From contig JBBDXA010000124.1 of assembly GCA_040902585.1 (NCBI GenBank), forward strand, positions 1 through 28,942: a DNA stretch of 28,942 nt, in the 5' to 3' direction. Both the position numbers and the translations under genes were made by a program. This stretch comes from JBBDXA01 sp040902585 (GTDB lineage: Bacteria; Planctomycetota; Phycisphaerae; Phycisphaerales; Phycisphaeraceae). Below the pieces are notes generated by a model. That model was not told the origin of the DNA and did no database searches. It saw only the letters and a list, made by a program, of their open reading frames with translations. This document shows positions 1 to 8,300 of the stretch, piece after piece. Positions within the stretch are counted from its first letter, which is position 1, and each line of letters starts with the position of its first letter.

Positions 1-13
1 GACCGAGCCAACG

Positions 14-253
14 ATGACGAAAACGATATTTACAGAAAAGCGGTTGCTTTACCATCGAACTCATTCCTTCGAAACTGTTGTTCTACTAAGGAGGGACCCC
101 AATTACCGTCCACCAATTGTGGTAAATCAGCAACCCGGAACAGTTGCTGGTGATCTAAATGTTAGGGTTAAGCATGAAAAAGATGCCCTTGATGCACTGC
201 AACAAGTGGGCGAAATTGGTGTCCTCATTAAGTCACTACGCGCTGTGCGTTGA
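14..253 (+). CDS. Hypothetical protein, possibly truncated at the left edge
   Basis: A 79-codon reading frame from an ATG at 14 to a TGA at 251-253. The frame stays open to base 2, so this could be the C-terminal end of a longer gene outside the window. I recognise no family. The product is basic at its start and has no signal peptide or membrane segment. Local base composition is clearly less GC-rich than the genes from 672 on, which fits either acquired DNA or a non-coding stretch. There is no convincing Shine-Dalgarno before the ATG. It could be spurious. Confidence 0.3.
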   Translation: MTKTIFTEKRLLYHRTHSFETVVLLRRDPNYRPPIVVNQQPGTVAGDLNVRVKHEKDALDALQQVGEIGVLIKSLRAVR

Positions 254-671
254 CCCTCGACTCATTCTGTGATGCCTCTTAATGCAGATTACTCGCATTT
301 TTCGATGGGGAGGCCATGTCCGATTTCCGCAGATACTACGAAAGCAATGAGGCTCACCGTCGACTCAGTTTAATGAGGTGATCGGGCCATAAAGCCGCTG
401 TTCACAGCGAACAGCTTATGTATTCACGAACGACTTTCGATTGAACCACGGGAGCCCTCAGACGTCCGAAAGGAGGATTGTGCCGCGCGGTTGTTGCGCG
501 CCTGTTACGCCCGCCCTGAAATTCGTTCGGCTCGACTTCGGAAACCCCCGCCGATCAAACGTGTTACAGGGGTGCGGCCGGCCTTTTTTTCCCGGCAACC
601 CCTGCTGCGTCAGGCGCGGCCCGTGGTATCATCAGAATTCTGGTCTATTCAGCTATTTACGGAGAACCCTA
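254..671. other. Spacer without a supported gene
   Basis: About 420 bases between the left-edge ORF and moxR. It holds a small hairpin (GCTGTTC at 397-403 with GAACAGC at 409-415), a strong Shine-Dalgarno-like AAAGGAGG near 469-476 with no sensible ORF behind it, and a GCCGGCC palindrome followed by a T-run near 578-592 that could act as a terminator. The moxR promoter should lie in the last 100 bases. TATCAT at 627-632 is a possible -10, but I see no matching -35. Confidence 0.45.
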
Positions 672-1763
672 ATGTCCCCATCCGAAGACACCGCTCCCCT
701 CGCACCCGGCGCCGAACTGACGCAGGATGATCTGGCAGCTTTGAAGAATCTCAAGGCCTCGGCCGAGAAGATCAAAGCCGAGCTTCGAAAAGTCATCGTC
801 GGTCAGGACGATGTCATCGAGCAGCTCCTCATCGCCATCTTCGCTCGCGGGCACTGCCTGCTCGAAGGCGTGCCGGGGTTGGCCAAGACTCTCATGGTCT
901 CGACCCTCGCCTCCTCTCTGCACCTGGACTTCAACCGCATCCAGTTCACGCCTGACCTGATGCCTTCGGACATCACCGGCACGGAAGTGATCCAGGAGAA
1001 CAAGGAAACGGGCGAGCGTCACTTCCGCTTCCTCTCGGGCCCGATCTTCGCGAACGTGATTCTCGCGGACGAAATCAACCGCACGCCGCCCAAGACGCAG
1101 GCCGCCATGCTCGAGGCGATGCAGGAAAAGAAAGTGACCATCGGCGGCAAGGAGCACAAGCTCAAGCCGCCGTTCTTCGTGCTCGCCACGCAGAACCCGA
1201 TCGAACAGGAAGGCACGTACCCGCTGCCCGAAGCGCAGCAGGACCGCTTTATGTTCAAGGTGTTCGTCCGCTACCCGTCTTACGAAGAGGAATACCGCAT
1301 CGCCGAGACGACCACGGCCAACTTCGATCCGAAGGTCGACGCGGTGCTCACGGGCGAGCAGATCATCCAGCTTCAGGAAATCGTCCGCCGCGTGCCGGTG
1401 GCTCCGCACGTGATCAACTACGCGCTGAACCTGATCCGCGCGACGCGCGTGCATGAGGCTGAGGCACCTGAGTTCATCAAGGAATGGGTGAGCTGGGGCG
1501 CGGGCCCTCGCGGTGTGCAGTACCTGCTCCTTGGCGGCAAGGCGAAGGCGGCGCTGGAAGGGCGCACGTTCGTGACGACGGAAGATGTGAAGGCTGTGGC
1601 GCACCCGGTGCTGAGGCATCGCGTGATCACCAACTTCGCAGCTGAAAGCGAAGGCATCAACTCCGATCGCGTGGTGGACAAGCTGCTTGCGACGGTGACC
1701 GACAAAGCCGCCGCTGCGCCGAAGGATGCGAACAAGGCGTTTGCGCAGCCCAAATGGGAGTGA
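672..1763 (+). CDS. MoxR-family AAA+ ATPase
   Basis: A 363-aa cytoplasmic AAA+ ATPase of the MoxR group, a usual length for the family. Visible motifs are Walker A GVPGLAKT (residues 66-73), Walker B VILADEIN (129-136), sensor-1 ATQNP (172-176), and the MoxR signature around PLPEAQQDRF (184-193). MoxR ATPases work with VWA-domain proteins as remodelling or cofactor-insertion chaperones; here the partners follow directly (DUF58 and BatA-type genes). The start at 672 is chosen because GGAG at 661-664 sits seven bases upstream. The frame is open back to 441, but that extension is proline/arginine/cysteine-rich and looks untranslated. It opens a six-gene same-strand block. The family is secure; the client is unknown. 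Confidence 0.95.
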   Translation: MSPSEDTAPLAPGAELTQDDLAALKNLKASAEKIKAELRKVIVGQDDVIEQLLIAIFARGHCLLEGVPGLAKTLMVSTLASSLHLDFNRIQFTPDLMPSDITGTEVIQENKETGERHFRFLSGPIFANVILADEINRTPPKTQAAMLEAMQEKKVTIGGKEHKLKPPFFVLATQNPIEQEGTYPLPEAQQDRFMFKVFVRYPSYEEEYRIAETTTANFDPKVDAVLTGEQIIQLQEIVRRVPVAPHVINYALNLIRATRVHEAEAPEFIKEWVSWGAGPRGVQYLLLGGKAKAALEGRTFVTTEDVKAVAHPVLRHRVITNFAAESEGINSDRVVDKLLATVTDKAAAAPKDANKAFAQPKWE

Positions 1764-1768
1764 TTCCT

Positions 1769-1887
1769 GGGAGCACCATCCCGACAGGGTGGTGCTGAGA
1801 GTAAACGAATGCCTGTTGCCCGCTTCGCCGCGACGTCGTGGGTGGATGAGCGCCATTAGCACCGCCCTGTCGGGACGGTGCTCCCGC
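1769..1887. repeat. Paired palindromic repeats (BIME-like element) between moxR and the DUF58 gene
   Basis: Two copies of the same 26-nt palindrome in opposite orientation, at 1771-1796 and 1858-1883, enclose about 60 bases and fill most of the 142-bp spacer. Each copy forms a stem of AGCACC plus one pair, a bulged T, CCC/GGG and a short loop. The second copy differs by a paired change (A-T to G-C) that keeps the stem. A related composite element lies at 16327-16450. A role in mRNA stability or partial termination between the two genes is possible but inferred. Confidence 0.8.
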
Positions 1888-1905
1888 AACAGTTGAGTAC
1901 GTTTC

Positions 1906-2841
1906 ATGCCTACAACTGACGGCCGCAAATTCCTCGACCCGCACACACTCGACAAGATCCGTTCGCTCGACCTGCGCGCCAGGCTCGTCGTCGAAGGCTT
2001 TATCACCGGGCAGCACAAGTCGCCTTACCACGGCTTCGCCGTCGAGTTCGCTTCGCACCGCGAGTACGTGCCCGGCGATGAGATCAAGCACATCGACTGG
2101 AAAGTCTGGTCCAAGACCGACCGCTACTACATCAAGGAATATGAAGAAGAGACGAATCTGAAGATGACCATCATCCTCGATGCGTCCAAGTCCATGCGTT
2201 ACGGCAAGGGCCAGCCGGGCGACTCAGCGGGCTGGAGCAAGTTCGACTACGGCTGCACGGCCGCGGCCTGCCTCGCCTACCTCGCCCAGCAGCAGCAGGA
2301 CTCCATCGGCCTGATCACCTTCGACACCAAGGTCCGCAAGAAATTTCCTTCCAGCAGCCATCCGACGCACCTGAAAATGCTCGTGCATGAGATGGAACAC
2401 ACCGAGCCTGACAACACGACGGACGTCGGCGATGTCTTCCGCGGTCTCGCCGAAGAGATCGGCAAACGCGGCCTCGTCGTACTCGTCAGCGATCTCTTCG
2501 TGGATATCCCCACGCTCAAGACCACGCTCCAGCACTTCCGCCATCGCAGGCATGAAGTGGTGGTGTTCCACGTGATGCACGAGCACGAACTCGATTTTCC
2601 TTTCCAGGACAACACGCTGTTCAAGGGCCTGGAAGTGGACATGGAATTGTTGACTGAGCCGCGGGCTCTGCGCAAGAGTTACCTGGAGATCGTGGAGCGC
2701 TACCTGCACCAGGTCCGCCGGGCGTGCGCGACGGCTGGTATTGATCACGTGCTTTTGAATACGAGTGAGCCGTTGGACGCGGCACTGTCGAGTTACCTGG
2801 CGTTTCGCGGTCGCACGGTTCGCGGCACAGGGCGAAGATGA
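1906..2841 (+). CDS. DUF58 / VWA-type domain protein
   Basis: A 311-aa soluble protein with the DUF58 signature at residues 43-85 (GFAVEFASHREYVPGD, then HIDWKVWSKT and the YYIKEYEEE stretch). It also carries a VWA-like fold with an intact MIDAS: DASKS at 92-96, Thr171 or Thr172, and Asp196 in VLVSD. No signal peptide or transmembrane helix is visible; many DUF58 proteins have N-terminal helices, so this one should be cytoplasmic beside MoxR. DUF58 genes sit next to moxR across bacteria and are thought to be adaptor or substrate partners of the ATPase. The ATG at 1906 has no clear Shine-Dalgarno. The gene is separated from moxR by a paired palindrome, so the two may be co-transcribed with hairpins between them. 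Confidence 0.92.
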   Translation: MPTTDGRKFLDPHTLDKIRSLDLRARLVVEGFITGQHKSPYHGFAVEFASHREYVPGDEIKHIDWKVWSKTDRYYIKEYEEETNLKMTIILDASKSMRYGKGQPGDSAGWSKFDYGCTAAACLAYLAQQQQDSIGLITFDTKVRKKFPSSSHPTHLKMLVHEMEHTEPDNTTDVGDVFRGLAEEIGKRGLVVLVSDLFVDIPTLKTTLQHFRHRRHEVVVFHVMHEHELDFPFQDNTLFKGLEVDMELLTEPRALRKSYLEIVERYLHQVRRACATAGIDHVLLNTSEPLDAALSSYLAFRGRTVRGTGRR

Positions 2842-2869
2842 TTGGGTGCTACTGGTCGGCTCGGTCCCG

Positions 2870-2953
2870 GGTGCCACGGGTCGGCGAGGTCCGCCGAGCA
2901 GACCCGTGTGAATAGACGGCGGGTACCNNNNNNNNNNGATGACCCGTGGCACC
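2870..2953. repeat. Nested inverted repeat interrupted by an assembly gap
   Basis: GGTGCCACGGGTC at 2870-2882 is exactly inverted as GACCCGTGGCACC at 2941-2953. Inside, CACGGGTC (2875-2882) also pairs with GACCCGTG (2901-2908) around a CGGCG/CGCCG stem. The ten N at 2928-2937 fall within the outer palindrome. Just after it, a 10-nt word CGCGCACCCC is repeated (about 2954-2975). The element fills the spacer between the DUF58 gene and the BatA-type gene. The true length of the gap is unknown. Confidence 0.75.
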
Positions 2954-3001
2954 CCGCGCACCCCGCGCACCCCGAGTCACCGCAAGTGGAGTGATTAGAC
3001 G

Positions 3002-5293
3002 ATGTTCAACTGGTTAGGCATTTCCGCCGTGAATCCCGCCCTGCTCTGGGGGGCGCTGGCGATCGCTTCGCCCATCATCATTCACCTGCTTTCCAAGCGG
3101 AAGTTCAAGGTGATCGACTGGGCCGCGATGGATTTTCTCATCGAGGCGGACAAGCGCAACCGCCGGCGCGTGCGCATGGAGCAGCTCATCCTGCTGCTGT
3201 TGCGTTGCCTGGCGTGTCTGCTTATTGCGCTGCTCGTGGCCCGGCCGTTCTTCAGTTCGCAGGGTCTGGCGTCGGCGATGCTTGCTGATTCGAACTTCGA
3301 GCGCATTGTGATTGTCGACGACTCGCCTTCGATGCAGCTCCAGGCCGATGGCAAGATCACGTTCGATGAAATGAAGAAGGGGCTGGTCACGTTCGTACGC
3401 GATCTGTCCCGCGAACGCAGTCGCGACACGATCACGCTGCGTCTGACCAGTGAGCCGGACAAGCCTGTATTCAGCGGGGCATCACTCGCGTCGGACAATG
3501 TCGAGAATCTCGTGCAGACTCTCGAAGAACTCAAGGCCTCGGACATGACCGCGAACCTCGGCCCCGCGTTGCTGGCGGTTGAGAAAAGCTTCGAAGAAGC
3601 CAGCGGGCCGGGCAACCGCATTGTCTATCTCATCACCGACATGCGCAAGCGTGACTGGGGCAGTCTCGCGCCGCCGGCGGCGCCCGTGCCTGCGGCGCCC
3701 GCGGCAGGGGCCCTTGAAGGGCCCATGCCTGATGCCGAAAAGTCCAAGGATCAGGACGTCGCAGGCATCATCAAACGCCTGAGCGAAAAGACCAGCGAGT
3801 TCATGGTCGTTGACGTCGGTGCCGAGGCTGTCGAAAACCTCGCCATCGTCGGCATCGTCGCCCGCAACAAGGCCATCGTTCGTGGCGTCGATGCGGAGTT
3901 TTCCATCCTCGTTCGCAACTCCGGCTCCCTGACCGCGGGCGATGTCGAGCTCGTCTTCGGCGCGGGTGAATCCGTCGAACAGCGCACGAGAATCGAATCC
4001 ATCGCCCCCGGCGAAACGCTGGCGGTGCCCGTGTCCTTCAAGTTCGAGGAGATCGGCTCCGTGCCCGTGACCGTCTCCCTGCCCGCCGACCCGCTCCCGC
4101 CCGACAACACCCGCCACTTCGCCGCCCGTGTGCGCGACGGCATCGCCGTGCTCGTCGTCAACGGCGCCCCCGACAGCGACAAGGAAAAGAGCGAGACGTA
4201 CTTCTTGAGCCGCGCCCTGCTCCCGAGCGAACGCGTTCGTCTCGGTTTCTCCGTCGAGGAAGTCACGGAGAATCAGTTCGAGGCGATGGACATCAGCCGG
4301 TTCCAGGTGATCATCCTCGCCAACCTCTATCGCGTGACCGATGACCGCAACACCGCGCTGGACACGTGGGTCAAGAACGGCGGCGGCCTGATCTTCTACC
4401 TCGGCGATCAGGTCGATGACGCGATCTACAACCAGACTCTCTATAAGGATGGCGCGGGGCTCCTGCCCGCCCGCCTCGAAGCGGTGCGTGGCGATGAGAC
4501 CGAGCGTTCCTGGGTCTACCTCGACATCGAGGACGCCAACCACCCGGTCATCGGCAGTTTCGCCGAGGAGCTTCTTCGCCCGCTGATCGGCGCGGTGAAG
4601 GTGTTCCGCTGGTGGCACCTTTTAGTGGATGAAAAGGCACTCAAGGCCGGCAAGGTTTCCGTGCCGATGCGCTTCAGCAAGGATGCGGACAACTCCCCCG
4701 CGTTCGTCGAGCAGGGCTACGGCAAGGGCCGGGTGCTGCTCGTCGCCACGCCGGTGGACGGCGACTGGAACGACTGGCCCAGCATCGCCAGCTATCTGCC
4801 GATGGTCGCGATGTATGCCGAGCACATGGCGCGGGACACGGTGGGTGAAGGCACGATCATCGCGGGCATGCCCATCCGCTACGACCTCGATGCCGCCCGT
4901 TTCATGCTCGACGCCCGCATCATTCCCCTGCGCGCAGGTGGCGAGCCCGAGCCTGCGCCGGCGGTCGAGGAAGGCAGCCGCAACGTGGTGATTTACCCCG
5001 TGAAATCCGCCGGTTTCTACAATCTCGAACTGACCACGCGCGACAACCAGACCGCCCCCTTGCTCTTTGCCGCGAATATCGAAAGCGATGAAGGCCAGCT
5101 CGCCAAGGTGGATGAAGAGGAATTCAAAAAGCGCATGGGTGATGCGAATGTGAAACTGGTCAGCGGGCAGGCCTCACTGAACGCCGGCACCACCGGCGCT
5201 CGCAGCGAGTTCTGGCGCACGGTGCTGATCGTGCTGGTGCTTGCCCTGTGCGTCGAGCAGTTCCTCGCCTGGACTTTCGGCCGCCGCCGCTGA
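3002..5293 (+). CDS. BatA-type membrane protein with VWA and GATase-like domains
   Basis: A 763-aa membrane protein. The N-terminal BatA double-transmembrane module has helices at about 12-30 and 61-83 joined by a very basic loop (SKRKFKVIDW...KRNRRRVRM), typical of BatA/aerotolerance proteins. A VWA domain follows with MIDAS DDSPS (106-110), Thr183 and Asp213. Residues 220-250 are an Ala/Pro linker. About 280-375 looks like a CARDB/Ig-like domain, and 380-600 resembles a class I glutamine-amidotransferase-like fold (VLVVNGAP, NGGGLIFYLGD) with no cysteine. A last helix lies at about 739-758, followed by RRR. The basic loop and basic C-terminus imply that the large middle part is periplasmic. 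GGAG at 2988-2991 lies ten bases before the ATG. It is a likely partner of the MoxR/DUF58 pair. Confidence 0.9.
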   Translation: MFNWLGISAVNPALLWGALAIASPIIIHLLSKRKFKVIDWAAMDFLIEADKRNRRRVRMEQLILLLLRCLACLLIALLVARPFFSSQGLASAMLADSNFERIVIVDDSPSMQLQADGKITFDEMKKGLVTFVRDLSRERSRDTITLRLTSEPDKPVFSGASLASDNVENLVQTLEELKASDMTANLGPALLAVEKSFEEASGPGNRIVYLITDMRKRDWGSLAPPAAPVPAAPAAGALEGPMPDAEKSKDQDVAGIIKRLSEKTSEFMVVDVGAEAVENLAIVGIVARNKAIVRGVDAEFSILVRNSGSLTAGDVELVFGAGESVEQRTRIESIAPGETLAVPVSFKFEEIGSVPVTVSLPADPLPPDNTRHFAARVRDGIAVLVVNGAPDSDKEKSETYFLSRALLPSERVRLGFSVEEVTENQFEAMDISRFQVIILANLYRVTDDRNTALDTWVKNGGGLIFYLGDQVDDAIYNQTLYKDGAGLLPARLEAVRGDETERSWVYLDIEDANHPVIGSFAEELLRPLIGAVKVFRWWHLLVDEKALKAGKVSVPMRFSKDADNSPAFVEQGYGKGRVLLVATPVDGDWNDWPSIASYLPMVAMYAEHMARDTVGEGTIIAGMPIRYDLDAARFMLDARIIPLRAGGEPEPAPAVEEGSRNVVIYPVKSAGFYNLELTTRDNQTAPLLFAANIESDEGQLAKVDEEEFKKRMGDANVKLVSGQASLNAGTTGARSEFWRTVLIVLVLALCVEQFLAWTFGRRR

Positions 5294-5343
5294 CCCCGCC
5301 GCTTGCGGCTTAGCGCTCTCCGTCCCGATCAAGGAGCGACACC

Positions 5344-8300
5344 ATGAACAAGACAACCTCCGCCCGCCGCTCCGCGCAAGGCTTCATCGCGTGTGTCGCC
5401 GCGATGACTGTGTCCCTCGCCGCGCTCTTCGCCTTCGCGCAGGAAGCGAAAGACGAGAAGGAAGCGCCCAAGCCTGTGAAGCCCGTGCAGATCCAGGCCG
5501 GGCAGATCATCCAGCTTCAAATCGCCCCCGGCGGCACCGTCCCCGCGCCCGCCAAGGCCGCCCCCGTCAAAGCGGGTGAAGAGAAAAAAGAAGTCATCGA
5601 CGAGGAACTGGAAAAGGACATCGCCAAGCTCAAGGGCGAACTGGAGAAGCTGAAGAAAGGCACGACGGATTACGATTTGAAACTCGCCGAGCTCACCCGC
5701 AAGGAACGCATGCTTGCCGCCAAGGTCGCTCTGAAGCGACGCGAGCAGGCCCTCGAGGAACAGCAGAACGCGCTCCTCACCGGCGCAGCCCTGGACAGCG
5801 ATCCGGAGATCGACCACCTGCTGGACCGCGCCCGCGAGTATGCCAATGAAGGCCGGTTCCACGACGCTTGCGTGCTCTGGCAGCACGTGCTCAACCTGAA
5901 GACCGGTCTGACCGATCGCCTGCCCGCTTCCAAGGACGCGGAGCCTTCGCCGGGCCCTGGTGCGCAGGTGCTCTATCGCCCCGTGCGCGACCTGATCGAA
6001 GCGGAGGTCGCTGCGCTGCCTGCCGAGGGCCTTAGCGAATACCGCATCGTCGCCGATTCCGAAGCCCGCGCGATCCTCGCCCAGATCAACCCCGACAACG
6101 AAAAGGACCAACTCGCGAAAGTCATTCGGCAATACTTCATCAGCAGCCTCGGCGATGACGCGGCCTATCGGCTGGCCTGCATCTATATGGATGAGTGGGA
6201 CTTCGTCGCCGCTCGTCGCCTGTTGGATAAGACCACGCGGGTGCATCCGGATGCATCCATGTCGCGGGCGGATCTGCTCGTGCGCCTGTCGCTGGCCTGT
6301 GCGAAGGCCGGTGATTCGCTGGCGGCACGCGCCGCGCTGGATGAGCTTCAGAAGCTGGCGACGAATGAAGCGGTGTCCGCGTCGCTGGTCGCAGCCGTGC
6401 GCGATGTGGTGGAGAACGGCGCTCCGCTCCTGGCGGCGAGTGAAGTGGTTGAAGGTTGGCCGATGTCCCTGGGCTCGGCCGGCCGCGACGGCATCATGGC
6501 GGGCCTGCCGGGCAAGCCGGTGGAGAAGAATCGGTTGTGGACGGAGCAGCCGCTGTATCAGTTCGAGTCCTACCGGGTTCCCGAGTTGGTCAGCCGGGGA
6601 CAGATGATGGGCACGCCGCAGACGCAGCCGCAGAGCAGGAATGAGATCATCAGCCGATGGGAGAAGGGCGGCTGGACGCCCAACGCCCAGGTCGTTCTTC
6701 GCGGGGGGACGGCGTTCGTGAAGACGCACAACGAACTGCGCTGGTACGACCTGGCCACGCGCAAGCTCGTGGATAAGATCGAACAGGAAAAGATCAAGCT
6801 CGAAGCCGGTGCCAAGGTTTGGCCGCAGAACCTTTACTACTACGGCAACCAGCAGAAGCCCAACGCGCCGTCCACGCAGGAAGAGATCGCGATGTTCGGC
6901 GATCGCACCGGCAAGGCGATGACGCTCGTCGATGACACGCTCTATCACATCGAAGGCAAGCTCTACACCGGCATGGGTCAGCGCATGATGATGTGGAACA
7001 ACGGCAAGCAGTCGAGCCTGACGATGATCGAGACGCTCGCGGCTGTGGATGTGTCCGACGCGGGCAAAGGCAAGCGCATCAAGTGGCGATTCCCGAAGGA
7101 AGATGAAGCCGGCGCTGATGTCCGCTTCCTCGGTGCGCCCACGCCGGTGGGCGACCGCCTGCTGGTGCCGGTCATCTCTAATCAGGAGTTGATGCTCGTG
7201 GGCCTGAAGAAGGACACGGGCGAAGTTGTTTTCAAGACCACGCTCTGCAACCCGGAGATGAGCGAGCTCAACCGCTGGGCGAGCGTCGGTATCTCCATCG
7301 TCGGCAGCGAGGCGTATGTGGCCAGCGGCTTCGGCGTGGTGTTCAGCGTCGATGCCGGCACCGGCGATGTGCTCTGGGCGGTGCGCTACAAGCGGTCCGA
7401 GCCGGTGGACCAGGGGAACTCGTCCAACCAGATCGTCTTCGGCGGCCGGCGCATGATGCAGAACCTGTCGGGCTTCGATGAAGATGTGATCATTCCGCGC
7501 GGCGACAAACTGATTCTGACGGCATCCGATTCCGATGAGATTCAGTGCCTCAACCGGGCGACGGGCAAGCTGGTGTGGCGCTCGCCGCGCAACAAGGCGA
7601 CGTACGTGCTGGGCGTGATCAACGACAGTCTGTACATCGCCGGTCGCGAAGCGGTGCGGCGTTACGGCATCAGCAGCGGCAAGCTGGAGCGGGAGTCGCA
7701 GGTGAAGGATTCGCTCGGCCGCGGTGCCCTGACGCCGCAGGGCGTGTACCTGCCGGTGAAGCACGAGATCATCCGCTTCGATGCCGATTCGCTCGAACCG
7801 GTGGGCAAGCTGCGCGTCGCGTCGTCGCATCAGGATCCGGTCGGCAACCTTTTCGCCGACGGCAAGCACCTGGTCGCCGCGGGCCTGGACCGCATCTACT
7901 CGCTCGTCGATGGCGAAGCCAAGCTCGTCGAACTCACCGCGCTGATCGCGAAGAAAGACAACGGCACCGCCCGTCTCGAGCGCGCGTTCCTTTATGAAGT
8001 CGAAGGCAAACACGACGCCGCCCTCGAAGACCTGCGCGCCGCCTTCAAACTGCTTTCTGCCGGTGACTCGCGCAAGGAAGCGGCCCAGAAACTCATGGCG
8101 GCTCTCTTGGAACGCACGGCGAAAAACCCGCCCGATGCCCTGGCTCTGTACGAAGAAGCGGAAGTCGTCGCCATTACTTTGAACCAGCAGGTGCGCATCT
8201 GGCTGGCGCGCGGGCGCTACCACGTTCAGCAGAAGCAACTGGATCAGGGGCTCGATCTGCTCCTGCGGGCCGCGCAGGACACGGGTGATGCTCTGGCGCT

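Noticed and set aside
316..381. 21-codon ORF with GGGGAGG upstream of its ATG
   Set aside because: Too short to support without homology; could be checked by comparison with relatives.
569..606. Possible intrinsic terminator before moxR (GCCGGCC and T-run)
   Set aside because: Stem is short and no upstream gene clearly needs it; kept only as a note in the spacer entry.
441..671. Upstream extension of the moxR reading frame
   Set aside because: Translates to a Pro/Arg/Cys-rich stretch; the ATG at 672 has a Shine-Dalgarno and gives the normal MoxR length.
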